This document shows, piece by piece, positions 16,080 to 24,236 of a stretch of DNA of 64,000 nt. Position numbers and translations under genes: made by a program. The DNA is taken from contig JAFXMP010000365.1 of NCBI GenBank assembly GCA_017530275.1, forward strand, positions 1 through 64,000, given 5' to 3'. Every line of letters begins with the position of its first letter. The first letter of the stretch is position 1. Source of the DNA: Clostridia bacterium (GTDB taxonomy: Bacteria; Bacillota_A; Clostridia; Christensenellales; Aristaeellaceae). The notes below the pieces were generated by a model that was not told where the DNA came from, ran no database searches, and worked only from the letters and a program-made list of their open reading frames with translations.

Positions 16080-17600
16080 ATGGGTATGCGCGGCATTCAT
16101 ACGTCCATCAACGATATCCGCCGGATGGTGTTCGCGGAGGTGGCGCGGCTCAGCTACAATTACCAGCCGGGGGATCTGAGCGAGATGGAAAAAATTCCTT
16201 ACCGGATCATTCCCGGTGAGATATCCACCTACCGGGAGAGCGTGTTTCTGGAGCGCGCCATCGTGAAGGAGCGCATGCGGCTGGCCATGGGCCTGCCGCT
16301 GCGGGACGTGACCGAGCACGCGCCGGTTTCGACGGGAGCCGAGGAATGCGTTTACCCGGAAAAATACTATCAGCCCCCGCTGATCAACATCATCAAGTTC
16401 GCCTGCCATAAGTGCCCGGACAATCAGGTGGTGATCACGGACCAGTGCCAGGGCTGTCTGGCCCAGCCCTGCCGCCAGGTGTGCCCCAAGGAAGCCGTTT
16501 TCTTCGATAAGGGCCAGTGCCACATCGATCCGGCCAAGTGTGTGAAATGCGGCAAATGCATGAGCGTATGCCAGTACGGGGCCATCCTGCGCATGGAAAG
16601 GCCCTGCGCGGTGGCCTGCGGCATGAAGGCTATCAAAAGCGACGCATACGGCCGGGCGGAGATCGACCAGGAAAAATGCGTTTCCTGCGGCATGTGCTTA
16701 GCCAACTGCCCCTTCGGCGCCATCGCGGACAAGGCGCAGATTTTCCAGTGCATCCAGGCCCTGCGCAGCAAAACTCCGGTGTACGCCGCCATCGCTCCCG
16801 CCATCGCCGGGCAGTTCGGCAAGGAAGGGACGCCGGAAAAAATGCGCTCCGCTTTCCGAGCCCTGGGTTTTGAGGACGTGGTGGAGGTGGCTATCGGGGC
16901 GGACCTGTGCACATTGCAGGAGGCCCGGGATTTCCTGAAAGAGGTGCCGGACAAGCTGCCCTTTATGGGCACAAGCTGCTGCCCCGCCTGGTCTGTCATG
17001 GCCAAGCGGGAGTTCCCCAAGTACGCCGAATGCATTTCCATGGCGCTCACACCCATGGTGCTCACCGGTCGGCTGCTGAAAAAGGAGCATCCCGGCTGCA
17101 AGGTGGCTTTCATCGGCCCCTGCGCCGCGAAAAAGTTAGAGGCCAGCCGCAAATCCATCCGCAGCGACGTGGATTTCGTTCTCACCTTCGAGGAAGTACG
17201 GGGCATGTTTGAGGCCAAAGAAGTGGACTTCTCTGCTTTGGAGGATTGCGCCGTTCCCAGCACCGCCAGCGCCGACGGGCGCGGTTTCTCGGTAAGCGGC
17301 GGGGTAGCTTCCGCCGTAGTCAACTGCATCAAGCACCTGGACCCGGACCGGGAGATTCAGGTGGAGCACGCCGAGGGCCTGAACGACTGCCGCAAAATGC
17401 TGCTCCGCGCCAAGGCTGGCAAGCTGAACGGCTATCTGCTGGAGGGTATGGCCTGCCCCGGCGGCTGTATCGGCGGCGCGGGCACCGTCCAGCTGATCCC
17501 CAAAGCCGCCCAGGAGGTGGAAAAAATCAAAAAAGCCACCGACAAGTCCCACGCCTACGAAAGCGACTATTCCAAGCTGCTGGCAGAGCTGGAGGAATAA
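16080..17600 (+). CDS. Monomeric [FeFe] hydrogenase, TSCCPAW (group B) type
   Basis: A 506-residue cytosolic enzyme. Residues about 105-235 are ferredoxin-like, with Cys clusters (CHKC, CQGCLAQPCRQVC, CVKCGKCMSVC, CVSCGMCLANC) for several 4Fe-4S centres. Residues about 245-480 hold the H-cluster: motif L1 TSCCPAW, L2 PCAAKK, and L3 EGMACPGGCIGG. The TSCCPAW form and the N-terminal cluster layout match the group B hydrogenases of anaerobic Firmicutes, whose physiological direction is unsettled. The ATG at 16080 is chosen over that at 16053 because AGGAGGTG lies 5 bp upstream. No HydEFG maturases occur in this window. Confidence 0.95.
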   Translation: MGMRGIHTSINDIRRMVFAEVARLSYNYQPGDLSEMEKIPYRIIPGEISTYRESVFLERAIVKERMRLAMGLPLRDVTEHAPVSTGAEECVYPEKYYQPPLINIIKFACHKCPDNQVVITDQCQGCLAQPCRQVCPKEAVFFDKGQCHIDPAKCVKCGKCMSVCQYGAILRMERPCAVACGMKAIKSDAYGRAEIDQEKCVSCGMCLANCPFGAIADKAQIFQCIQALRSKTPVYAAIAPAIAGQFGKEGTPEKMRSAFRALGFEDVVEVAIGADLCTLQEARDFLKEVPDKLPFMGTSCCPAWSVMAKREFPKYAECISMALTPMVLTGRLLKKEHPGCKVAFIGPCAAKKLEASRKSIRSDVDFVLTFEEVRGMFEAKEVDFSALEDCAVPSTASADGRGFSVSGGVASAVVNCIKHLDPDREIQVEHAEGLNDCRKMLLRAKAGKLNGYLLEGMACPGGCIGGAGTVQLIPKAAQEVEKIKKATDKSHAYESDYSKLLAELEE

Positions 17601-17627
17601 GGCGTTCACTGGTGCGGATGGCATTTT

Positions 17628-18075
17628 AAGGACACTTTAAGTCACGATGGAGACCGGCGGGGCTTTGCCCCGCACCCGACCAGGGCGGTGACCGCCCTGG
17701 TCCCGCAACTGGCGATCATACTTTGTTGGGACAAATCAACAACCTCCGCCTGCTGCGCTGGGGTACGAAAAGTTTGAAGGCTTCTGGCCCATAGAAAGCC
17801 TGGGAAAATCCGAGGGGGAAAGTTCACTTTCCCCTGCGGATTATTCCCTGGCTTTCCCCGGATGCTTCGCATCCGGGTTGGCGTCCTTTGGACGCCGGGC
17901 CAGAAGCATAGCGGCGTCAAGTCACTCTTCCGCATCCTTCTTTGCTTCACCGGGAGCCAACTTCATTTTGTCTTTTATGCAGCTTCCGGGTAAGAGGTCC
18001 AGGAGGTGAAACCTCCTGGTGCAGGTGCGCGAGGGCCGCAGAGGCCCTCGCTTCGTTGTGACATAAAGTGTTCTT
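17628..18075. mobile_element. Non-coding 448-bp element with terminal inverted repeats and many hairpins
   Basis: The ends are AAGGACACTTTAAGTCAC (17628-17645) and GTGACATAAAGTGTTCTT (18058-18075), inverted repeats identical in 16 of 18 positions. Between them lie perfect hairpins at 17657-17673, 17679-17701, 17999-18019 and 18030-18050 plus a branched structure at 17780-17907. No credible ORF, ribosome site or transposase is present. It resembles a MITE or a structured-RNA cassette. Solo end copies at 180-197 and 6852-6869 support a dispersed family. It fills most of the gap between the hydrogenase and the dnaA upstream region. Confidence 0.6.
17780..17907 (+). ncRNA. Candidate structured RNA: closed four-way junction
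   Basis: P1 pairs 17780-17790 (GCTTCTGGCCC) with 17897-17907 over 11 perfect bp. Inside are three hairpins in tight succession: P2 17795-17855 (long, with internal bulges), P3 17857-17877 (9 bp, TTC loop) and P4 17880-17896 (7 bp, TTT loop). Linkers are 4, 1, 2 and 0 nt. The strand is arbitrary because the fold is nearly strand-symmetric. Whether it is transcribed is unknown. Confidence 0.4.
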
Positions 18076-18330
18076 TTCCATCTTTTGGCCGATTCTTTGC
18101 GATTTGCTTTCGAAATATGATCCTTCTGTTAAAAAAACATTTGAAAAATATTAATTCGTATTTGGGGGCGCCCAAAGAACCGCCCGAAAGAATGGCTTAT
18201 TATCGCGATTCTTGCCTGAACTGTTTGCATAAATATGCTTTCAACAAATATTTATTCTTTCGTCTGTTTCCTTCACTGCCATGGCTTGTAGCCCATGGAC
18301 GAACTTACCACAAGGGATAGCGGAAGAAAG

Positions 18331-18466
18331 TTATCAACAGTTTTCCCCTCTGCATGAAGCCTGTAACGAGTCAGTCCCCAAAAGGTCCCTTGAAAAAGGG
18401 CGGGAAATCTGCTATTATAGGCAGGCGGCTGGGGAGCGATAAGTTTTCCACAAAAAGTTATCCACA
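18331..18466 (+). promoter_or_regulatory. DnaA-box cluster upstream of dnaA, candidate oriC
   Basis: One perfect box TTATCCACA (18458-18466) and two one-mismatch boxes, TTTTCCACA (18444-18452) and TTATCAACA (18331-18339), lie in the same orientation. AT-rich tracts at 18108-18160 and 18225-18262 could serve as unwinding elements. Genes on the left run almost all leftwards from here. The set could also simply be the autoregulatory region of dnaA. Confidence 0.55.
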
Positions 18467-18573
18467 CCCCGCAGCGGGCGTTTGCCCGGCGGGCTTTCTT
18501 TTTTCCACGTTTCCCGCGCCCATGCCCTCAAATAAACATGCACAAGTCATGCGACAGAAGCGGAGAGAGCACT

Positions 18574-19896
18574 TTGGATAAACAGGCCCTTTGGGATCAG
18601 GCATGCCAGATCATGCACCTGGAAATGACGGAAGTCACCTTTAATACCTGGATTCAGTCCGCCCTGCGTCCGCTGGGCGTTTCCGGCGAACAATTCTTTA
18701 TTGAAGCGGTAACCGATTTTTATCATCAGTTCGTGGTGCCCCGTTACGCCGTGCTGGTGAGCAATTCTCTGTCCGAAGCGGCGGGCAGGCCTTTGAAAGC
18801 TGTGTTTTTGACCCCCGCCCAGGCAGACGAATACCGGGCGGGCATGACCCCCGAGGAAAAACCGGCGGATGGCAGCAGCCTGAACCCCAAGTATACCTTT
18901 GAGACCTTTGTGGTGGGCAGCAACAATCGCTTTGCCCACGCGGCGGCGCTGGCGGTAGCGGAATCCCCGGCGGACGCTTATAATCCTCTGTTCATTTATG
19001 GCGGCGTGGGCCTGGGCAAGACCCACCTGATGCACGCCATCGGGCACTACATGCTGTCCCAGAAGCCCACGCTGCGGGTGAAGTATGTCACCTGCGAGCT
19101 GTTCATGAACGAAATGGTAAATTCCCTCAACAAAAAAACGCAGGCCGAATTTCGGGAAAAATACCGGAACATCGACGTGCTGATGGTAGACGATATTCAA
19201 TTCCTCACCGGAAAAACCGGCACCCAGGAAGAATTTTTCCACACTTTCAACGCCCTGCACACCGCCGGGAAGCAGATCATTCTGTCCTCGGACAAGCCGC
19301 CCCGGGAAATCGCCAAGCTGGAAGAAAGGCTGCGCAGCCGCTTTGAATGGGGGCTGGTGGCCGATATCTCCAAGCCGGACCTGGAAACCCGGGTGGCCAT
19401 TCTCAAGCAAAAGGCCGGGGAGGAATTGCTGAACGTGGACACCGCCGTGCTCACCATGATCGCCGAGCGGGTTTCCAACAACGTGCGGGAACTGGAAGGG
19501 TGCCTCACCCGTCTGGTGGCCTATTCCTCCTTGACCGGAAAGCCCGTGGACCAGCGGTTGGCAGAGGACGCCCTCCGGGAAATTTTTGCCCGGTCCGAAC
19601 CCCGCCGCGTCACCTGCGACGACGTAATGGAGGCAGTAGCCGCCTATTACAGCGTTTCCGTGGCAGATTTAAAGGGGCCGCGCCGCAGCCGCGACGTGGC
19701 TATGCCCCGGCAGATTGCCATGTACATTGCACGGGAGATCATAGGCGCGCCTTTGACCCAGATCGGCGATTCCTTTGGCGGCCGGGACCATTCCACCGTA
19801 AACCACGCCTGCCAGAAGGTGCTGAGCGATATGAAAACCTCTCCCGCCCTCACCACGCTGGTCAGCGACCTGATCCAGCAATTGCAGGAAAGGTAA
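18574..19896 (+). CDS. dnaA: Chromosomal replication initiator protein DnaA
   Basis: A 440-residue AAA+ initiator. Domain I is at 1-75 (LWDQACQIMHLEMTEVTFNTW), a short linker follows, and the AAA+ domain covers about 105-320 with Walker A GGVGLGKTH, Walker B VDDIQFL and the arginine finger region LRSRFEWGL. Domain IV ends in the DNA-binding signature GGRDHSTVNHACQK. The TTG at 18574 is chosen over the ATG at 18538 because GGAGAGAG lies just upstream and domain I then starts at the normal place. It is not followed by dnaN-recF-gyrB, the usual Firmicute order; a terminator and an unrelated leftward gene follow instead. Confidence 0.97.
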   Translation: MDKQALWDQACQIMHLEMTEVTFNTWIQSALRPLGVSGEQFFIEAVTDFYHQFVVPRYAVLVSNSLSEAAGRPLKAVFLTPAQADEYRAGMTPEEKPADGSSLNPKYTFETFVVGSNNRFAHAAALAVAESPADAYNPLFIYGGVGLGKTHLMHAIGHYMLSQKPTLRVKYVTCELFMNEMVNSLNKKTQAEFREKYRNIDVLMVDDIQFLTGKTGTQEEFFHTFNALHTAGKQIILSSDKPPREIAKLEERLRSRFEWGLVADISKPDLETRVAILKQKAGEELLNVDTAVLTMIAERVSNNVRELEGCLTRLVAYSSLTGKPVDQRLAEDALREIFARSEPRRVTCDDVMEAVAAYYSVSVADLKGPRRSRDVAMPRQIAMYIAREIIGAPLTQIGDSFGGRDHSTVNHACQKVLSDMKTSPALTTLVSDLIQQLQER

Positions 19897-19914
19897 AACA
19901 ATAAAGTGAAAATC

Positions 19915-19945
19915 CCCGCCGGAACGAGCCCGGCGGGTTTGTTTT
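19915..19945 (+). terminator. dnaA terminator
   Basis: Stem CCCGCCGG (19915-19922) with CCGGCGGG and a short loop, followed by TTTGTTTTTG. Confidence 0.85.
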
Positions 19946-19954
19946 TGCAGTCTC

Positions 19955-20158
19955 TTAGTCCTTCACCGGGTCCCGGTCCCTGAACAGCAGGGAAATGCTC
20001 CACAGGCCCGCGGCGCCGACCAGCGTATAAATGATGCGGCTGATCAGCGCTCCCTGACCGCCGAAAATGGAAGCCACCAGATCGAACTGGAATACCCCCA
20101 CCAGGCCCCAGTTGACGGCCCCGATAATCACCAGCAGCAGCGCGATTTTATCCATCAT
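19955..20158 (-). CDS. DUF378 small membrane protein
   Basis: A 67-residue protein with two hydrophobic helices (about 5-25 and 38-60) and the DUF378 hallmark IIGAVNWGLVG in the first helix plus IIYTLVGAAGLW in the second. DUF378 proteins (YuzA-like) are widespread small membrane proteins of unknown role. AAGGAGG lies upstream of tandem ATG codons at 20158 and 20155. It is a single-gene unit, convergent with dnaA and divergent from the Hpt gene. Confidence 0.88.
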   Translation of the reverse strand: MMDKIALLLVIIGAVNWGLVGVFQFDLVASIFGGQGALISRIIYTLVGAAGLWSISLLFRDRDPVKD

Positions 20159-20370
20159 GCGCTTTTCGCCTCCTTCCTTGTTTTCTCCCATAGCATACCC
20201 GGACAGCCGCTTTTCATGCACAAAATAAAAAAGTGGCAATTTTTCGTATTTTTGAAGGATTTTTGATAAAAAAACAGTATTTAATATAGGAGTATTTATA
20301 TTCTTCTGCGCCAGCGTGCGTTTGAAATACAGAAGCGGGCCGAAGGACCCCTTCATGAAGGAGAAAAACT

Positions 20371-20709
20371 GTGACGATCGAAGCATTGAAAGCATACGGC
20401 GCCGATGTGAAAGGCGGCCTGGCCCGCTGCATGGGCATGGAAAGTTTTTATCTGCGGCTGGTGGGCATGGAACTGGCGGATCCCAATTTTGACAAGCTGG
20501 ACAAGGCCCTGGCCGCCCAAAACGCAAGGGAAGCCTTCGAAGCGGCTCATGCCCTGAAAGGCGCTACGGGCAATCTGGGGCTGACGCCGCTATTTGCGCC
20601 GCTCAGCGAAATTACGGAAAAGCTTCGAGGCGCGCAGGCGCCGATAGACCTGGGCGGGTTGGAGGAGGCGTACCGGGAAGCGCTGAAACGGCTGAAAGCC
20701 CTGGCCTGA
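20371..20709 (+). CDS. Hpt (histidine phosphotransfer) domain protein
   Basis: A 112-residue all-helical protein with the phosphotransfer motif AHALKG at about residues 58-63, the His being the phosphorylation site. The rest (LGLTPLFAPLSEITEKLR) matches Hpt helices. The GTG start at 20371 follows GAAGGAG. Stand-alone Hpt proteins shuttle phosphate between hybrid kinases and response regulators; no kinase is in the window. The GGDEF gene follows about 90 bp later in the same direction, which suggests a joint c-di-GMP signalling unit, although the GGDEF protein has no receiver domain. Confidence 0.88.
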   Translation: MTIEALKAYGADVKGGLARCMGMESFYLRLVGMELADPNFDKLDKALAAQNAREAFEAAHALKGATGNLGLTPLFAPLSEITEKLRGAQAPIDLGGLEEAYREALKRLKALA

Positions 20710-20797
20710 CGCTGCTTTTTTCCTGAGAAGGGCGGACTTGTTCTGCGTCAGGCCCGATTCGTTTTTTGAGTGATTTTACAGCAAAGGGAATGAGAGT

Positions 20798-21982
20798 ATG
20801 AAGCTTTCTTCTATTCTGTATGCAGAGGTATATGCAGTCTGCATGATCGTGGTGGGGCTGCTGCTGTTTTGGAGCGTGCGCAGCGAATCCCGTTCTTCTT
20901 CCGAGCGGTGGCAGATCCGCATGCTGACCGGGTTTTTGATTTGTTTTTCCACCAATTTCCTGTTTACCCTGTTTCAGGATCTTTTTGCTGACACGTCCTG
21001 GGGAAACGTCGCGCTGTATACGCTCAAATCCCTGTATTACCTGACGTTCGTCGTGGGTACGTATTTTTGGTGCGGTTACGCGGAAGCAGAACTGCGAACG
21101 GGCATACACAGTCACAAGCTGAACAACCTGATATTCGTGCTGCCCTTCCTGGTGCCCGCGGGCATGGTGATTTCCAACCTGTGGACCCATAACTTCTTTG
21201 AGATCGACGCGGCCGGGCAGTATTACCGGCATGGATTGTATCATTGGTTTATGCTGTCGCTGATCCTTATTACGGTTCTTTGCAGCGGCAGGCATTTCAC
21301 CCGGTCCTTCCGGGAATCCGATCCCATCCGCAGGGGGCATATGCTGCTCACCGCATCTTTTCCATTGAGCCTGCTTTTTGCCTGGATGATTTCCCACGCA
21401 GGCGAAAAGCTCCCCGTGATCTGCGTATGCATCATGGTGGAGCTGCTGTGCCTGTACGTGGGCACCAATAAACAGCAGATTTCCCTGGACAAGCTGACCC
21501 AGGTGAACAACCGGCAAAACCTGCTCTCCTTTATGGAATACAAGCTGGCGACCCATGAAAGCCGTCTGTTCCTGCTGATGATCGACCTGGACGATTTCAA
21601 GATCATCAACGATACTTACGGCCATCTGGAGGGGGACAACGCCCTGATCCTGGTATCCCATGCGCTGAAAGAAGCCTGCGCGAGCTATAAGCTGCGGCCC
21701 TATATCGCCCGCTATGGCGGCGATGAGTTCATGGTGGTCACAGAAGGCACGAGGAAGGAAGCCGGCGTGCTGTGCGAGGATATCCAGCGGCTCATTACCG
21801 AAAAACAGGATAAGAACGCGCCCTATGAATTAAAGGTCAGCATTGGGCTGGCAGAATGCTACAGCGGCATGAAACCCGACGAACTGATTTCTGCCGCCGA
21901 CGAGGAACTGTACAAAGTCAAGAAGGAACGAAAAGCCGCCAAGGCCGCGGCGAAGGCGGCAAAGGAAAAGGCTGAACAGTGA
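20798..21982 (+). CDS. Membrane-bound GGDEF diguanylate cyclase
   Basis: A 394-residue protein. Residues about 1-220 contain six to seven hydrophobic helices forming a membrane sensor. Residues about 225-380 are a GGDEF domain with DKLTQVNNR at its start and the intact active-site motif RYGGDEF near 306, so it should make c-di-GMP from two GTP. The RxxD inhibitory site is not present in front of the motif. The C-terminus is a Lys/Ala-rich helix (KAAKAAAKAAKEKAEQ). The gene ends in a hairpin terminator at about 22007-22046. Signal sensed is unknown. Confidence 0.92.
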   Translation: MKLSSILYAEVYAVCMIVVGLLLFWSVRSESRSSSERWQIRMLTGFLICFSTNFLFTLFQDLFADTSWGNVALYTLKSLYYLTFVVGTYFWCGYAEAELRTGIHSHKLNNLIFVLPFLVPAGMVISNLWTHNFFEIDAAGQYYRHGLYHWFMLSLILITVLCSGRHFTRSFRESDPIRRGHMLLTASFPLSLLFAWMISHAGEKLPVICVCIMVELLCLYVGTNKQQISLDKLTQVNNRQNLLSFMEYKLATHESRLFLLMIDLDDFKIINDTYGHLEGDNALILVSHALKEACASYKLRPYIARYGGDEFMVVTEGTRKEAGVLCEDIQRLITEKQDKNAPYELKVSIGLAECYSGMKPDELISAADEELYKVKKERKAAKAAAKAAKEKAEQ

Positions 21983-22006
21983 TCCGCGCTTTCGCATCAA
22001 AGCTGA

Positions 22007-22050
22007 AAAGCCTGTACTGACCGCAATAAGTCAGGCACAGGCTTTCTCTG
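22007..22050 (+). terminator. Terminator after the GGDEF gene
   Basis: AAGCCTGTACTGAC pairs with GTCAGGCACAGGCTT around CGCAATAA, followed by TCTCTGTTT. Confidence 0.6.
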
Positions 22051-22094
22051 TTTACGCTGGCACGGACGAAAGACCGATAAAAGGACGAAAATGC

Positions 22095-22544
22095 ATGAAA
22101 AAACAAGCTTTCCTGCAAAAAACGCTGCTCTTGCTGATCCAGTTTCTGGTCATTGGTATTTGCGTGTGCCTGATCGTGGGCGGCGTCGTTCTCTATATAC
22201 AGGGAACAGCCGCGGTCAAGGCGCAGACGGCGGAAGCGGTGTTCACACGGGAACAGGCAGCCGCTGTCCTTCGTCTGTTCCTGATCCCTGCGCTGCTTCT
22301 CGTGGCGCTGCTGGTTTGGGCGGCGCTGCTGGGGGTGAAGAATGCTCCCGTGAACGGGAAACCGGCGGCGTCTCTTGGGGAGGCAGAGCATATCTGCGCC
22401 CACCGGGAAATGAACCCAAAGCGTTTCTGGCTGATCCTGGTGATCGCGGCAGGGCTCATTGGGGCCGGGATCATGAACGGCGGGCTGCGCGACGTGCTCA
22501 TTAAGGCCATCAACATCTGCACAGAATGTATCGGACTGGGATAA
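22095..22544 (+). CDS. Membrane protein with C-terminal CD1871A-type CXXC motif
   Basis: A 149-residue protein with hydrophobic helices at about 12-35, 55-80 and 110-130. The C-terminus reads LIKAINICTECIGLG, the hallmark of the CD1871A family, in which a single helix is followed by a C-x-x-C pair. That family is normally only about 40-60 residues, so this one carries two extra helices at its N-terminus. It is followed after 11 bp by the ferredoxin-thioredoxin fusion gene, and the pairing suggests a thiol/electron relay across the membrane. The partnership is inference; the family's biochemistry is not established. Confidence 0.75.
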   Translation: MKKQAFLQKTLLLLIQFLVIGICVCLIVGGVVLYIQGTAAVKAQTAEAVFTREQAAAVLRLFLIPALLLVALLVWAALLGVKNAPVNGKPAASLGEAEHICAHREMNPKRFWLILVIAAGLIGAGIMNGGLRDVLIKAINICTECIGLG

Positions 22545-22555
22545 GGGGGAACGGC

Positions 22556-24043
22556 ATGAAGAAGAAAAACGCGCCGGCAGATGGCAGATTGCCGTTCAGG
22601 CGGAAGCTGATCCAGTTGTATGCCGCGCTGCTGTACAACGCACATGTACGCGGGTATATCGAGGGAAATATTGATACCGGCGCGGGGAAAGCGCTGTGCG
22701 TGCCGGGCCTGAACTGCTATTCCTGCCCCGGCGCTGTCGGCGCCTGCCCCCTGGGCGCTTTGCAGAACGCCCTGGCCTCCACCGGGAACCGCGCGCCGTT
22801 TTACGTGCTCGGCATCCTGCTGCTCTTCGGCGTCATCCTGGGCAGGACGGTCTGCGGCTGGCTGTGCCCTGTGGGGCTGGTGCAGGAGCTGCTGCATAAG
22901 ATCCCGGGCCCGAAAATCCGGAAAAGCAAAGTCACGCGGGTTTTGTCCTATCTGAAATATTTGATCCTGGCCCTCTTCGTGGTCGTCATTCCCCTGGGGT
23001 ATGGACTGCGGAACGTGCCTCTGCCCGCGTTCTGCAAGTATATCTGTCCCGCGGGAACGCTGGGCGGCGCGGTGGCGTTGCTGGCGCATCCCGCCAACGC
23101 GGACAAGTTTTCCATGCTGGGCTTCCTTTTCACCCGGAAATGGGTGATCCTGATTTTGCTCTTGCTGCTGAGCGTGTTCGTTTACAGGGTGTTCTGCCGT
23201 TTCCTTTGTCCGCTGGGGGCTATTTACGGACTGTTCAACCGATTCTGCCTGATAGGCGTCCGGGTGAAGGAAGACCGGTGCGTCCGCTGCGGAAAATGCG
23301 TGGCCCGCTGTCCCATGGACGTAAAGCGCCTGGGCGATCATGAATGCATAGGCTGCGGCCAATGCGTGGGTGAGTGTCCGACGAAGGCGATCACGCTGCA
23401 GGCTGGCAAATACGTTTTGATGGGCGATGCCGGCGAAACGGACAAACAGAGCGCTTCCCGGGAAATCAGCCGCAGAGCAAGGATGATCGTAGCTGCGGTG
23501 ATGGCTGTGCTGCTTGCCGCCGCGCTGATCCTGAGCAACCTGCCCGGGAAGCAAAGCGCGGATGAATCACCGGAGGAAGTGGCCGAAGAATCCAATGTCC
23601 CCATTGGACACGAAGTGGGCGAACGGCTGGCGGATTTTTCTCTGGCGACGCTGGACGGAACGGAATTTCACTTGGCGGATTATCGCGGAAAAGCGGTGGT
23701 TCTCAACCTGTGGGCCACGTGGTGCACGCCCTGCGTGAACGAGCTGCCCTATTTTGAAGCGCTGTATCAGGCGCACCGGGACGACGCGGCCGTTCTTGCC
23801 ATCCATTCGGAAATGATTACAGACGATGTGTCCAAGTTTCTGTCGGGCTATGATTATTCTTTTTCTTTCGCCATTGACGAGACAGGCGGCGTGATCGCGT
23901 CGCTGGGCGGGACCGTCATGCTTCCCCAGACCGTCGTGGTCAATGGGGAAGGCGTCGTCACCTATAACCAGGTGGGCAGCGTGACCGCCGAAAAGCTGGA
24001 AAAGCTGGTCCAGGAAGCCCTTGCCCAGGATATGCTTCCATGA
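22556..24043 (+). CDS. NapH/CcoG-like 4Fe-4S membrane protein fused to a TlpA/ResA-type thioredoxin
   Basis: A 495-residue fusion. Residues about 10-235 have four or five helices with paired cysteine motifs (CYSCPGAVGACP, CGWLCP, CKYICP, CRFLCP), as in NapH/NosR-type electron carriers. Residues about 240-295 hold two ferredoxin clusters (CVRCGKCVARCP, CIGCGQCVGECP). After a helix at about 317-335 the C-terminal 140 residues are an extracytoplasmic thioredoxin domain with the active site WCTPC. The chain could carry electrons from cytoplasmic ferredoxin to an external disulfide. The ATG at 22556 follows AAGGGGGA. Such fusions occur in anaerobes next to CD1871A-type genes; the physiological target is unknown. 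Confidence 0.9.
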   Translation: MKKKNAPADGRLPFRRKLIQLYAALLYNAHVRGYIEGNIDTGAGKALCVPGLNCYSCPGAVGACPLGALQNALASTGNRAPFYVLGILLLFGVILGRTVCGWLCPVGLVQELLHKIPGPKIRKSKVTRVLSYLKYLILALFVVVIPLGYGLRNVPLPAFCKYICPAGTLGGAVALLAHPANADKFSMLGFLFTRKWVILILLLLLSVFVYRVFCRFLCPLGAIYGLFNRFCLIGVRVKEDRCVRCGKCVARCPMDVKRLGDHECIGCGQCVGECPTKAITLQAGKYVLMGDAGETDKQSASREISRRARMIVAAVMAVLLAAALILSNLPGKQSADESPEEVAEESNVPIGHEVGERLADFSLATLDGTEFHLADYRGKAVVLNLWATWCTPCVNELPYFEALYQAHRDDAAVLAIHSEMITDDVSKFLSGYDYSFSFAIDETGGVIASLGGTVMLPQTVVVNGEGVVTYNQVGSVTAEKLEKLVQEALAQDMLP

Positions 24044-24236
24044 CGCGAATAAACCCTGAATCCGTGAAACTTAACCTTCCAAATGGCCCAAATGCCTTGT
24101 GGCACAATGGATTGCGAGTTTTACTCCGTTCACCCAATGGGTGAATGAGAAGAAAGGGGGATGAGCAAAACAAGAAGAGGCCCCGGTTCAATCATTTCCA
24201 AACAGGAACAAACAACAGGAAAAGGAGTGTGAACGC

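Noticed and set aside
17642..17950. Open frames in the 17.6-18.0 kb element
   Set aside because: They run through perfect hairpins, have no ribosome site and no protein-like sequence.
18538..18573. ATG at 18538 as the dnaA start
   Set aside because: No ribosome site in front of it, and it adds residues before domain I; TTG at 18574 has GGAGAGAG upstream.
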